A stretch of DNA of 64,000 nt from Kosakonia sp. H02 (GTDB taxonomy: Bacteria; Pseudomonadota; Gammaproteobacteria; Enterobacterales; Enterobacteriaceae). The number at the start of each line of letters is the position of its first letter. Within the stretch, counting starts at the first letter, position 1. The translations under genes were made by a program, and so were the position numbers. The stretch is from positions 1,178,001-1,242,000 of the forward strand of contig CP131915.1 in assembly GCA_030704225.1 (NCBI GenBank), in the 5' to 3' direction. Positions 8,916 through 17,880 of this stretch are shown here, piece by piece. Under the pieces are notes generated by a model that was not told the DNA's origin, made no database searches, and was given only the letters and a program-made list of their open reading frames with translations.

Positions 8916-9353
8916 ATGGCTTACAAACACATCCTTATTGCCGTCGATCTTTCCCCCGAAAGCAAATTGCTGGTTGAGAAAGCAGTCTCCATGGCGCGTC
9001 CTTACAACGCGAAAATTTCCCTGATTCATGTCGATGTGAACTACTCCGATCTTTATACAGGCCTGATTGACGTCAACCTCGGCGATATGCAAAAACGCAT
9101 CTCCGACGAAACGCACCAGGCGCTGACGGAACTCTCCACCAACGCGGGCTACCCAATTACCGAAACCCTGAGCGGCAGCGGTGATTTGGGGCAAGTTTTG
9201 GTAGACGCCATTAAAAAATACGATATGGACCTGGTGGTTTGCGGTCATCATCAGGACTTCTGGAGCAAGCTGATGTCCTCAGCGCGCCAGCTGATTAACA
9301 CCGTGCATGTCGATATGCTGATTGTCCCGCTGCGCGATGAAGAAGAGGATTAA
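8916..9353 (+). CDS. uspA: Universal stress protein A
   Basis: A 145-residue cytosolic protein of the Usp fold, almost identical to E. coli UspA apart from one extra C-terminal Asp. In E. coli it is made on growth arrest and many stresses and is phosphorylated. The N-terminal strand HILIAVDLSPES and the HHQDFWSKLMSSARQLIN region match the family. UspA-type proteins lack the full ATP-binding G-2X-G-9X-G(S/T) motif of UspFG types, and none is seen here. An AAGGAG site sits 6-8 bases upstream and a terminator follows. Confidence 0.96.
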   Translation: MAYKHILIAVDLSPESKLLVEKAVSMARPYNAKISLIHVDVNYSDLYTGLIDVNLGDMQKRISDETHQALTELSTNAGYPITETLSGSGDLGQVLVDAIKKYDMDLVVCGHHQDFWSKLMSSARQLINTVHVDMLIVPLRDEEED

Positions 9354-9380
9354 TGCCTCGCTAATCGTTAGCCAGAATAC

Positions 9381-9413
9381 CGCCCGGTACGCGCAATGCG
9401 ACCGGGCGTTTTT
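9381..9413 (+). terminator. uspA terminator
   Basis: CGCCCGGT at 9381-9388 pairs with ACCGGGCG at 9401-9408 and is followed by TTTTT. It lies just before the convergent end of rsmJ and may serve both strands. Confidence 0.82.
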
Positions 9414-10164
9414 ATTCCCCGCGACCGGGGTAGATATCAAAACGGTGGCTTTTGGTTACCACGGCAGATTGCGTGGCAATTCCCGCCAGCGGCGGCGCAT
9501 AATCCGGGCGCTTCACCACCACGCGCTTAATGGCTAACTGACGCGCAGGCGCAAGCAACCCATCGGCATCCAGATCCGGGCCTACCAGCGACTGGAACAC
9601 GCGCATCTCTTTTTTCACCAGCGCGCTTTTTTGCTTATGCGGGAACATTGGATCGAGATAGACCACCTGCGGACGCGGCGCGATATCCGCAAGCCCGGTC
9701 AGGCTGGAGGCGTGAATAAGCGCCAGCCGCTCGCGCAACCACGGGCCAATTTCCGCATCGGCATAACCGCGTTCGAGACCATCTTCCAGCAGCGCGGCCA
9801 CTACCGGGTTACGCTCCAGCATCCGCACACGGCAACCGACCGACGCCAGCACAAATGCGTCACGGCCAAGGCCTGCGGTGGCATCTACCACATCCGGTAA
9901 ATAGCTGCCTTTAATACCGACCGCTTTGGCTACCGCTTCCCCGCGACCGCCGCCAAATTTACGCCGGTGCGCCATCCCGCCCGCGACAAAATCGACAAAA
10001 ATGCCGCCAAGTTTGGGTTCATCGCGTTTGCGCAGCTCAAGATGCAGCGGGGTAAGCACCAACGCCATCAGGTTATCATCGTCCTGCTCCAGCCCGAAGC
10101 GGGCCGCAAGAACAGATAAGGCACCGTCTCCGGTGCCTGTTTCATCCAGCAAACAAATCTTCAA
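9412..10164 (-). CDS. rsmJ: 16S rRNA m2G1516 methyltransferase RsmJ
   Basis: A 250-residue SAM-dependent methyltransferase matching E. coli RsmJ (YhiQ), which makes N2-methylguanosine at position 1516 of 16S rRNA. The SAM-binding core VVDATAGLGRDAFVLASVG is at about 107-125 and the catalytic-type motif YLDPMFPHK at about 175-183. It begins 3 bases after the prlC stop on the same strand, reproducing the E. coli prlC-rsmJ operon. Confidence 0.95.
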   Translation of the reverse strand: MKICLLDETGTGDGALSVLAARFGLEQDDDNLMALVLTPLHLELRKRDEPKLGGIFVDFVAGGMAHRRKFGGGRGEAVAKAVGIKGSYLPDVVDATAGLGRDAFVLASVGCRVRMLERNPVVAALLEDGLERGYADAEIGPWLRERLALIHASSLTGLADIAPRPQVVYLDPMFPHKQKSALVKKEMRVFQSLVGPDLDADGLLAPARQLAIKRVVVKRPDYAPPLAGIATQSAVVTKSHRFDIYPGRGE

Positions 10165-10167
10165 GAG

Positions 10168-12210
10168 TTAGCCTTCGATACCATAATGCTCAAGCATCGC
10201 GTCAATCTGCGGCTCACGTCCACGGAAGCGTTTGAACAGATCCATCGGCTCTTCCGAACCGCCACGGGACAGGATGTTATCAAGGAATGACTGGCCGGTT
10301 TCGCGGTTGAAAATTCCCTCTTCTTCAAAGCGGGAGTACGCGTCGGCGGCCAGCACATCGGCCCACAAATAGCTGTAGTAACCCGCCGCATAGCCACCAG
10401 CGAAGATATGGCTGAAGGCGTGCGGGAAGCGGCCCCATGACGGCCCCGGCACCACGGCGACCTGGCGTTTGATTTCTGCCAGCGTTTCGAGGATTTTCGC
10501 CCCTTGCTCAGGGTTAAACTCCGCATGCAGGCGGAAATCGAACAGGCCGAACTCCAGCTGGCGCAGGATAAACATCGCCGCCTGGTAGTTTTTCGCCGCC
10601 AGCATTTTATCCAGCAACTCCTGCGGCAGCGGCTCGCCGGTCTCGTAATGGCCGGAGATAAACGCCAGCGCTTGCGGCTCCCAGCACCAGTTTTCCATAA
10701 ACTGGCTCGGCAGCTCGACCGCATCCCACGGCACCCCGCTAATACCCGCCACACCGGCGGTTTCAATACGCGTCAGCATATGGTGCAGGCCATGACCAAA
10801 TTCGTGGAACAGGGTGATCACTTCGTCGTGGGTGAACAGCGCCGGTTTGCCGTTAACCGGGCGGTTGAAGTTACAGGTGAGATAAGCCACCGGTTTTTGC
10901 AGCGAACCATCGGCGCGGCGCATCTGACCGACGCAGTCATCCATCCATGCGCCACCGCGTTTGTTTTCGCGGGCGTAGAGATCAAGATAAAAGCTACCGC
11001 GCAGTTCGTTGTTTTCGTCATACAGCTCGAAGAAGCGCACATCGGGATGCCAGACATCCACATCGTTGCGCTCTTTAGCGGTAATGCCGTAAATGCGTTT
11101 CACCACTTCGAACAGGCCGTTAACGGCGCGGTTTTCCGGGAAGTACGGGCGCAGTTGCTCATCGCTGATGCTGTACAGATGCTGCTTCTGTTTTTCGCTG
11201 TAATAGCCGATATCCCAGGGTTGCAGTTCATCAACGCCGAATTCAGCTTTAGCGAAGGCACGCAGTTGCGCCAGCTCTTTTTCGCCCTGCGGACGAGCGC
11301 GTTTAGCGAGATCCGTTAAGAACTCCAGCACCTGCGAGGGGTTTTCCGCCATTTTGGTGGCCAGGGATTTATAAGCATAGCTTTCAAAACCGAGCAGTTG
11401 CGCCAGTTCATGACGCAGGGCGAGGATCTCCGTCATCACCGGGCTGTTATCCCATTTACCGGCATTCGGCCCCTGATCGGACGCGCGCGTGCTGTAAGCG
11501 CGATACATCTCTTCGCGCAGCGCCTGGTTGTCGCAGTAGGTCATCACCGGCAGGTAGCTTGGGATATCCAGCGTTAACAGCCAGCCCTCTTGCTCTTTGG
11601 CTTCGGCCTGTGCTTTCGCTGCGGCTAATGCGCTTTCCGGCATCCCGGAGAGCTCCGCTTCATCGGTCACCAGTTTGGTCCAGCCCATCGTCGCATCAAG
11701 CACGTTGTTGCTGTAGAGGTTGCCCAGTTCAGAAAGACGCGCGGCAATTTCGCCATAACGTTTCTGTGCCTCTTTTGGCAGGCCAATGCCCGACAATTTG
11801 AAGTCGCGCAGCGCGTTATCGACCGCTTTTTTCTCCGCCACGCTCAGGTCGTCGTAATGGGCGCCGTCGCGCAAATCGCGATACGCGTTATACAGCCCTT
11901 CATGTTGCCCAACCCAGGTGCTGTATTCTGACAGCAGCGGCAGGGTTTGCTCATACGCTTCACGCAGTTCCGGGCTGTTTTTCACGGAATTTAAATGGCT
12001 GACCGGGGAGAAGAGGCGACCGAGGCGATCGTCTGCTTCCGCCAGCGGCTGGCAAAGATTCGCCCATGTATACGGGCCGCCCTGCGCGACAACGCTTTCT
12101 ACCGCGTTCCGGCAGTCGTCCAGCGCCTGCGTGACCGCAGGGACAACATGTTCAGGACGGATCTGAGAAAACGGCGGTAATTCGAAAGGCGTCAATAATG
12201 GGTTGGTCAT
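10168..12210 (-). CDS. prlC: Oligopeptidase A
   Basis: A 680-residue cytosolic M3-family zinc metallopeptidase, the same length as E. coli PrlC/OpdA. It degrades cleaved signal peptides and other oligopeptides. The zinc motif HEFGHGLHH lies near residue 469, with the third ligand downstream in the ENWCWEP region. In E. coli the gene is heat-shock regulated; I did not identify a sigma-32 site here. It is followed by rsmJ after 3 bases and is divergent from rlmJ. Confidence 0.96.
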   Translation of the reverse strand: MTNPLLTPFELPPFSQIRPEHVVPAVTQALDDCRNAVESVVAQGGPYTWANLCQPLAEADDRLGRLFSPVSHLNSVKNSPELREAYEQTLPLLSEYSTWVGQHEGLYNAYRDLRDGAHYDDLSVAEKKAVDNALRDFKLSGIGLPKEAQKRYGEIAARLSELGNLYSNNVLDATMGWTKLVTDEAELSGMPESALAAAKAQAEAKEQEGWLLTLDIPSYLPVMTYCDNQALREEMYRAYSTRASDQGPNAGKWDNSPVMTEILALRHELAQLLGFESYAYKSLATKMAENPSQVLEFLTDLAKRARPQGEKELAQLRAFAKAEFGVDELQPWDIGYYSEKQKQHLYSISDEQLRPYFPENRAVNGLFEVVKRIYGITAKERNDVDVWHPDVRFFELYDENNELRGSFYLDLYARENKRGGAWMDDCVGQMRRADGSLQKPVAYLTCNFNRPVNGKPALFTHDEVITLFHEFGHGLHHMLTRIETAGVAGISGVPWDAVELPSQFMENWCWEPQALAFISGHYETGEPLPQELLDKMLAAKNYQAAMFILRQLEFGLFDFRLHAEFNPEQGAKILETLAEIKRQVAVVPGPSWGRFPHAFSHIFAGGYAAGYYSYLWADVLAADAYSRFEEEGIFNRETGQSFLDNILSRGGSEEPMDLFKRFRGREPQIDAMLEHYGIEG

Positions 12211-12387
12211 ATGCGCAGTCCTGTTGAAAAAGGTGTCTGATTAGCATGGGGTCAAGTTCAGGAGATTTCAATGCCAGGCGGTGCGCTTAAAGGGGTATCG
12301 CAGCAATAAGCAGCGCGTTCAGCGGCAATCCGCCGCGAACTGCGATAGACTGTGCGAAATTTTGTTTATTCTGGAATCTCCGTACCC

Positions 12388-13230
12388 ATGCTTAGTTATC
12401 GCCACAGCTTCCACGCGGGCAACCACGCCGACGTCCTCAAACACACTGTTCAGAGCCTGATCATCGAAGCGCTGAAAGAAAAAGAGAAACCGTTTCTCTA
12501 TCTCGACACCCATGCGGGCGCGGGGCGCTACCAGCTTTCCGGCGAGCACGCGGAACGCACCGGTGAGTATCTGGAAGGCATCGCACGTATCTGGCAACAA
12601 GACGATCTCCCCGCCGAGCTGGAACCTTATATGAACGTGGTGCGTCACTTTAATCGTGGCGAGCAGTTGCGTTACTACCCCGGTTCACCGCTGATTGCCC
12701 GCGAACTGCTGCGCGAGCAGGACAGCCTGATGCTGACCGAACTGCACCCGAGCGATTTCCCGCTGCTGCGCCAGGAGTTCCAGAAAGACGAGCGCACTCG
12801 CGTTGCGCGCGCCGACGGCTATCAGCAATTAAAAGCCAAACTGCCGCCGGTTTCCCGCCGTGGCCTGATCCTTATCGACCCGCCGTATGAAATCAAAACC
12901 GACTACCAGGCGGTGGTGAGCGGGATTAACGAAGGTTACAAACGGTTTGCCACCGGTGTTTACGCCCTGTGGTATCCGGTGGTGTTACGCCAGCAAATCA
13001 AACGTATGCTGCGCGATCTGGAAGCCACCGGCATTCGCAATATTCTGCAAATCGAGCTGGGCGTGCGCCCGGACAGCGATCACCGCGGCATGACCGCCTC
13101 CGGCATGATTGTTATCAACCCGCCGTGGAAGCTGGAAGCGCAAATGAATAACCTTCTGCCGTGGCTGCACAGCAAACTGGTGCCGGCCGGGACCGGTCAT
13201 ACGCTGGTCACGCAACTGGTGCCTGAGTAA
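12388..13230 (+). CDS. rlmJ: 23S rRNA m6A2030 methyltransferase RlmJ
   Basis: A 280-residue methyltransferase matching E. coli RlmJ (YhiR) in length and sequence. It methylates N6 of A2030 in 23S rRNA. The SAM site LDTHAGAGRYQL is near residues 47-58 and the catalytic IDPPYE motif near 164-169. The ATG at 12388 gives the E. coli N-terminus (MLSYRHSFHAGNHADVLKH); an in-frame upstream start at 12352 adds 12 unrelated residues and lacks support. It is also linked in the literature to use of DNA as a nutrient. Confidence 0.95.
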   Translation: MLSYRHSFHAGNHADVLKHTVQSLIIEALKEKEKPFLYLDTHAGAGRYQLSGEHAERTGEYLEGIARIWQQDDLPAELEPYMNVVRHFNRGEQLRYYPGSPLIARELLREQDSLMLTELHPSDFPLLRQEFQKDERTRVARADGYQQLKAKLPPVSRRGLILIDPPYEIKTDYQAVVSGINEGYKRFATGVYALWYPVVLRQQIKRMLRDLEATGIRNILQIELGVRPDSDHRGMTASGMIVINPPWKLEAQMNNLLPWLHSKLVPAGTGHTLVTQLVPE

Positions 13231-13312
13231 TCGCAGCCATTGGTGGAACATTCCGCGCTGCGCGCTACAATCGCGACAATTTTCGACTTCGTTCAGGATT
13301 AAGGAAACGACC

Positions 13313-14665
13313 ATGAGCAAACATTACGACTACCTCGCCATCGGCGGCGGCAGCGGCGGTATTGCCTCGATCAACCGCGCCGCCATGTATGGTCAAAAAT
13401 GCGCACTGATCGAAGCAAAAGAGCTGGGCGGCACCTGCGTGAACGTCGGTTGTGTACCGAAAAAAGTGATGTGGCACGCCGCGCAAATCTCAGAAGCCAT
13501 TCATCTGTACGGCCCGGATTACGGCTTTGATACCACCGTAAATCACTTCGACTGGGGCAAGCTGGTTGCCAGTCGCAGCGCCTATATCGATCGTATTCAC
13601 ACCTCCTATGACAACGTGCTGGGCAAAAACAACGTTGATGTCATTCGCGGCTTTGCCCGTTTTGTCGATGCCAACACCGTGGAAGTAAACGGCGAGACGA
13701 TCACCGCCGATCACATCCTGATCGCGACAGGTGGCCGCCCGAGCCACCCGGATATTCCCGGCGCAGAATACGGCATTGATTCCGACGGCTTCTTCGCCCT
13801 GCCCGCGCTGCCAAAACGCGTTGCAGTGGTGGGCGCAGGCTATATCGCCGTTGAACTGGCGGGCGTCATTAACGGCCTCGGCGCCGAGGCGCACCTGTTT
13901 GTGCGTAAACATGCCCCGCTGCGCACCTTTGATCCGATGATTTCCGACACGCTGGTGGAAGTGATGGCCGCCGAAGGCCCGGCGCTGCACACCCATGCGG
14001 TGCCGAAATCGGTGGTAAAAAACGCCGACAACAGCCTGACGCTAACGCTGGAAGATGGCCGCACGCAGACCGTGGATTGCCTGATTTGGGCGATTGGTCG
14101 CGAGCCTTCGACGGATAACTTCAACCTGGCCGCGACCGGGGTGAAAACCAACAACAAAGGTTACATTGAAGTCGATAAGTTCCAGAACACCAGCGTGCCA
14201 GGCATCTATGCGGTGGGCGATAACACCGGCGCAGTGGAACTGACTCCCGTTGCCGTGGCCGCTGGCCGCCGTCTCTCCGAGCGTCTGTTTAATAACAAGC
14301 CGGACGAACATCTGGACTACAGCAACATTCCAACCGTGGTGTTCAGCCATCCGCCGATCGGCACAGTCGGGTTAACCGAACCGCAGGCACGCGAGCAGTA
14401 TGGCGACGACCAGGTGAAAATCTACAAATCCTCGTTCACGGCGATGTACACCGCCGTGACGTCCCACCGCCAGCCGTGCCGTATGAAGCTGGTTTGCGTA
14501 GGGCCGGAAGAGAAGATTGTCGGCATTCACGGTATCGGCTCCGGCATGGATGAGATGCTGCAAGGCTTCGCTGTGGCGCTGAAAATGGGTGCCACCAAAA
14601 AAGACTTCGACAACACCGTCGCTATCCACCCGACGGCGGCGGAAGAGTTTGTCACCATGCGTTAA
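13313..14665 (+). CDS. gor: Glutathione reductase
   Basis: A 450-residue homodimeric FAD enzyme that reduces glutathione disulfide with NADPH in the cytosol; it matches E. coli Gor in length. The FAD motif GGGSGG is at 11-16. The redox pair Cys42/Cys47 lies in GGTCVNVGCVPKK. The NADPH-binding GAGYIAVELAGV segment is near 175-186, and the C-terminal HPTAAEE supplies the acid-base histidine. AAGGAAACG precedes the ATG. A strong hairpin follows the stop, after which this genome carries the pqq locus in place of the E. coli dinQ-ars genes. Confidence 0.97.
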   Translation: MSKHYDYLAIGGGSGGIASINRAAMYGQKCALIEAKELGGTCVNVGCVPKKVMWHAAQISEAIHLYGPDYGFDTTVNHFDWGKLVASRSAYIDRIHTSYDNVLGKNNVDVIRGFARFVDANTVEVNGETITADHILIATGGRPSHPDIPGAEYGIDSDGFFALPALPKRVAVVGAGYIAVELAGVINGLGAEAHLFVRKHAPLRTFDPMISDTLVEVMAAEGPALHTHAVPKSVVKNADNSLTLTLEDGRTQTVDCLIWAIGREPSTDNFNLAATGVKTNNKGYIEVDKFQNTSVPGIYAVGDNTGAVELTPVAVAAGRRLSERLFNNKPDEHLDYSNIPTVVFSHPPIGTVGLTEPQAREQYGDDQVKIYKSSFTAMYTAVTSHRQPCRMKLVCVGPEEKIVGIHGIGSGMDEMLQGFAVALKMGATKKDFDNTVAIHPTAAEEFVTMR

Positions 14666-14674
14666 TACGCCGCC

Positions 14675-14701
14675 AAAACTGGCCTTCACGGCCAGTTTTA
14701 C
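14675..14701 (+). terminator. gor terminator
   Basis: AAAACTGGCC at 14675-14684 pairs perfectly with GGCCAGTTTT at 14690-14699 around a TTCAC loop. It ends only 22 bases before the ATG of the dipeptidase gene, leaving almost no room for a separate promoter between them. Confidence 0.82.
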
Positions 14702-14721
14702 TTTCATAAAAGGCCCGGACA

Positions 14722-15762
14722 ATGGTTCCCCGGTTCCCGGTTTTTGATGGTCACAATGATTTGCTGCTGCGTCTGTGGATTGAGCAGCAGCACACCCCGG
14801 TTGAACAGGTTTTTCGCGGCCTGACCGGCGGTCATCTCGATTTCCCCCGCATGCAACAAGCCGGGTTCGCCGGTGGATTGTTCGCCGTCTTTGTTCCCCC
14901 CGCCCGCTACGTAGCCGGGCAGCGCGGCATCTCCCTTGCTGACGCGCAGGCTTTGCACGATCCGCTGCGCATCAGCCACCAGCAAATCGATCTCTTTTAC
15001 CGCATGGTTGAAGCCTCGCAGGGCAAAATGGCGGTGTGCCACAGCGTGCGTGAGATTGAGCAGTGCCTGCAAAACGGTACGATTGCCCTGGTGTTGCACA
15101 TTGAAGGCGCGGACGCGCTGGATGCAGAGCTAACCCGGCTGGATGCGTTCACCGGGCGCGGGGTGCGCAGTATTGGCCCGTTCTGGAACCTTCCCAACGC
15201 ATTTGGGGAAGGGGTTAACGGCCAGTTTCCCGGCTCATCGGATACCGGGCCGGGGCTGAACGAGGCGGGAAAAGCGCTTATTCGCGCCTGTAATCAGCAG
15301 CGCATTATGATCGATCTGTCGCATATGAACGAACGCGCATTCTGGGACACCGCCGCGCTCAGCACTGCGCCGCTGGTTGCCACCCATTCCAACGCCCACG
15401 CTCTGTGCCCGCAGCCGCGAAACCTGACCGATGCGCAGTTGGAAGCCATCGCCGCCAGCGACGGGCTGGTCGGCGTGAACTTCGGCACCGCCTTTTTGCG
15501 TGCCGATGGTCAGCGCAACGGTAACACGTCTTTAACGAAAATTTTTCAACACATCGAGTATCTGCTAACTAAACTTGGTGAAGATCGCGTGGCATTTGGT
15601 TCAGATTTTGACGGTATTGACCTGCCGGATGAGCTGGGCGATGTCACGGGGTTGCCGCGACTCATGGCCGTGCTGGCGAAGTCCGGTGTCAGCCAGGCAC
15701 AGGCAGAAAAGCTGGCCTGGCGAAACTGGCTGCGGGTTTTAAAAATGACCTGGGGTGACTGA
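14722..15762 (+). CDS. M19-family (renal dipeptidase-like) dipeptidase next to pqqA
   Basis: A 346-residue zinc peptidase of family M19 (membrane dipeptidase). The metal ligands appear in order: DGHND near residues 9-13, HIEGAD (bridging Glu) near 117-122, DLSHMNE near 197-203 and ATHSNAH near 219-225; GSDFDG lies near 294-299. There is no signal peptide, so it is probably cytosolic. It sits 39 bases upstream of pqqA in the same direction. PQQ is made from a cross-linked Glu-Tyr cut out of PqqA, so a dipeptidase here could help trim peptide intermediates; that is inference. The Shine-Dalgarno site (AAAGG) is modest. Confidence 0.87.
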   Translation: MVPRFPVFDGHNDLLLRLWIEQQHTPVEQVFRGLTGGHLDFPRMQQAGFAGGLFAVFVPPARYVAGQRGISLADAQALHDPLRISHQQIDLFYRMVEASQGKMAVCHSVREIEQCLQNGTIALVLHIEGADALDAELTRLDAFTGRGVRSIGPFWNLPNAFGEGVNGQFPGSSDTGPGLNEAGKALIRACNQQRIMIDLSHMNERAFWDTAALSTAPLVATHSNAHALCPQPRNLTDAQLEAIAASDGLVGVNFGTAFLRADGQRNGNTSLTKIFQHIEYLLTKLGEDRVAFGSDFDGIDLPDELGDVTGLPRLMAVLAKSGVSQAQAEKLAWRNWLRVLKMTWGD

Positions 15763-15801
15763 CCACACATCGTTACCCCTCTCATCTCAAGGAGATACGC
15801 T

Positions 15802-15873
15802 ATGTGGACGAAACCAACGTTTGTTGATCTGCGCCTGGGTCTGGAAGTCACGCTCTACATTTCCAACCGCTAA
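15802..15873 (+). CDS. pqqA: PQQ precursor peptide PqqA
   Basis: A 23-codon gene with AAGGAGA at 15789-15795, 6 bases before the ATG. The peptide differs only slightly from Klebsiella PqqA and keeps the invariant Glu15 and Tyr19 in the ...GLEVTLYISNR C-terminus. These two side chains are cross-linked by PqqE with PqqD and become the PQQ skeleton. A hairpin at 15882-15914 separates it from pqqB and probably lets pqqA be expressed above the rest of the operon. Confidence 0.97.
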   Translation: MWTKPTFVDLRLGLEVTLYISNR

Positions 15874-15881
15874 CCGCGTAT

Positions 15882-15914
15882 GCCCGCCTTGTTGCGGGCT
15901 CTTTTCTTCTCTTT
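15882..15914 (+). terminator. Attenuator-like hairpin between pqqA and pqqB
   Basis: GCCCGC at 15882-15887 pairs with GCGGGC at 15894-15899 around CTTGTT. The next 15 bases are only C and T (10 T, 5 C), forming a pyrimidine tract. It fits a partial terminator giving excess pqqA transcript, a pattern reported for pqq operons; the strength here is untested. Confidence 0.7.
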
Positions 15915-15926
15915 CCGGTCTGACAC

Positions 15927-16838
15927 ATGCTGATTACTGTTCTGGGTTCGGCGGCAGGCGGCGGCTTTCCCCAGTGGAACTGCAACTGCCCTAACTGCGC
16001 GAGTGTGCGTAACGGCACCATGAAAACCTCAGCGCGGACGCAATCTTCCATTGCGATAAGCGATGACGGCAAAAACTGGGTGCTGTGCAATGCCTCGCCC
16101 GATATCAGCCACCAGTTACGCGCCACGCCTGCACTGAATAAACCTGAGTTGCTGCGCGGCACCGGCATCGGGTCGATTATCCTCACCGATAGCCAGATTG
16201 ATCACAGCGCAGGGCTGCTCAGCTTACGCGAAGGCTGCCCGCATCATGTCTGGTGCACAAAAGAGGTGCACGACGATCTCAGCAGTGGTTTCCCGGTCTT
16301 TCCGATGCTGAGCCACTGGAACGGCGGGCTGATCCATCACGTGATTGCGCCGCAGGAACGCTTTCAGGTCACGGTCTGCCCGGAACTGCACTTTACCGCC
16401 ATTCCGCTACTGAGCAACGCGCCGCCCTACTCGCAATACCGCAACCGGCCGCTGCCGGGCCACAACGTGGCGCTGTTTGTCGAAGAGAGCAATAGCGGTA
16501 AAAGCCTGCTGTACGCGCCCGGTCTCGGCGAGCCTGACGACACGATCATGCCCTGGTTGCAACGCGCCGATTGCCTGTTAATCGACGGCACGCTGTGGCG
16601 CGATAACGAACTGAGCGCCACTGGCGTTGGCAGTCACACTGGCAAAGAGATGGGGCACCTGGCATTAGCGGAGGAGCATGGCCTGACGGCGCTGCTGGCC
16701 TCGCTGCCCGCCGGGCGCAAGATCCTTATTCACATTAACAATACCAACCCGATCCTCAACGAAGAGTCCCCGGAGCGACGCTGCCTTGAGCAACAAGGCA
16801 TTGAAGTCAGCTGGGACGGGATGGTTATCGCGTTATAA
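15927..16838 (+). CDS. pqqB: PQQ biosynthesis protein PqqB
   Basis: A 303-residue metallo-beta-lactamase-fold protein. PqqB is thought to act as a hydroxylase on the Glu-Tyr intermediate before PqqC. The N-terminus LGSAAGGGFPQWNCNCPNC carries the conserved Cys cluster (CNCPNC) and SQIDHSAGLLSL lies in the metal-site region near residue 90. LIDGTLWRDNEL and HINNTNPIL are further family signatures. It follows pqqA by 53 bases and is 8 bases from pqqC. Confidence 0.96.
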   Translation: MLITVLGSAAGGGFPQWNCNCPNCASVRNGTMKTSARTQSSIAISDDGKNWVLCNASPDISHQLRATPALNKPELLRGTGIGSIILTDSQIDHSAGLLSLREGCPHHVWCTKEVHDDLSSGFPVFPMLSHWNGGLIHHVIAPQERFQVTVCPELHFTAIPLLSNAPPYSQYRNRPLPGHNVALFVEESNSGKSLLYAPGLGEPDDTIMPWLQRADCLLIDGTLWRDNELSATGVGSHTGKEMGHLALAEEHGLTALLASLPAGRKILIHINNTNPILNEESPERRCLEQQGIEVSWDGMVIAL

Positions 16839-16846
16839 GAGGTTCC

Positions 16847-17602
16847 ATGACTGAAGCAACACGGCTAACGCCGGACGAGTTTGAAACCGCGTTGCGGGCG
16901 AAGGGGCAGTACTATCATATTCATCACCCTTATCACATCGCCATGCACAACGGCGAGGCAACGCGGGAGCAGATTCAGGGCTGGGTGGCGAACCGGTTTT
17001 ACTACCAGACCAGCATTCCGCTTAAAGACGCGGCGATTATGGCGAATTGCCCGCACCCGGATGTGCGCCGCCAGTGGGTGCAACGCATTCTCGATCATGA
17101 TGGCGATGCCGACAACGAAGGCGGCATTGAAGCCTGGCTGCGTCTTGGCGAAGCGGTGGGGTTAACCCGTGAAAGCCTGCTTTCTGAAGAACGGGTGCTG
17201 CCCGGCGTGCGTTTTGCGGTCGATGCCTACGTCAACTTTGCCCGCCGCGCCAGTTGGCAGGAAGCAGCGTGCAGTTCACTAACCGAGCTGTTCGCCCCGC
17301 AAATCCATCAATCGCGCCTCGACAGTTGGCCGCAACACTACAGCTGGATTGAACCGCAGGGTTATGACTATTTCCGCAGCCGGCTTGCTCAGGCGCGGCG
17401 CGACGTCGAACACGGTCTGTCGCTGGCGCTGACGTATTGCGATACCGCCGAAAAGCAGCAACGCATGCTGGAGATCCTGCAATTCAAACTCGACATTTTG
17501 TGGAGCATGCTTGATGCCATGACGCTGGCCTACAGCCTGGATCGCGCGCCCTATCACACCGTGACCCGCGAGGCGGTGTGGCACACAAGGAGGCTGGTGT
17601 AA
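16847..17602 (+). CDS. pqqC: Pyrroloquinoline-quinone synthase PqqC
   Basis: A 251-residue all-helical heme-oxygenase-like protein. It catalyses the final ring closure and eight-electron oxidation of AHQQ to PQQ using oxygen, without a metal. Family segments visible are the YYHIHHPYHIAMHNGE N-terminal region, QGWVANRFYYQTSIPLKD and RILDHDGD. It ends with TAA whose last A is the first base of the pqqD ATG, indicating translational coupling. Confidence 0.96.
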   Translation: MTEATRLTPDEFETALRAKGQYYHIHHPYHIAMHNGEATREQIQGWVANRFYYQTSIPLKDAAIMANCPHPDVRRQWVQRILDHDGDADNEGGIEAWLRLGEAVGLTRESLLSEERVLPGVRFAVDAYVNFARRASWQEAACSSLTELFAPQIHQSRLDSWPQHYSWIEPQGYDYFRSRLAQARRDVEHGLSLALTYCDTAEKQQRMLEILQFKLDILWSMLDAMTLAYSLDRAPYHTVTREAVWHTRRLV

Positions 17603-17880
17603 TGGAGATTCAACAGCGCCACATTCCGCAATTTCGCCGGGGTTATCGCCTGCAATGGGAAGCGGCGCAGGATTGCCACGTTATTCTCTACCCTGAAGGG
17701 ATGGCAAAACTGAACGACAGCGCGACGGCAATCTTGTCGCAGGTTGACGGCAGCAAAAGCGTGGGCGAGATTATCGCCGCCTTGCAGGCCCGTTTTCCCC
17801 ACGCCGATGGACTGCCCGCCGATGTGCTGGAATTCCTCGCCCAGGCGTACGAACAAAAGTGGGTGATATTCCGTGAATAA
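17602..17880 (+). CDS. pqqD: PqqA-binding chaperone PqqD
   Basis: A 92-residue RiPP recognition element protein that binds PqqA and presents it to PqqE. The conserved segments RRGYRLQWEAAQD, LYPEGMAKLN and EFLAQAYEQKW match the family, and the length equals that of Klebsiella PqqD. It overlaps the pqqC stop by one base (TAATG) and the pqqE start by 8 bases, so the three are translationally coupled. Confidence 0.95.
   Translation: MEIQQRHIPQFRRGYRLQWEAAQDCHVILYPEGMAKLNDSATAILSQVDGSKSVGEIIAALQARFPHADGLPADVLEFLAQAYEQKWVIFRE

Noticed and set aside
9352..9366. ATGCCTCGCTAAT shared by the ends of uspA and pqqF (21184-21196) as a possible attachment-site repeat
   Set aside because: Only 13 bases, located at two unrelated gene ends nearly 12 kb apart with no integrase; probably chance.
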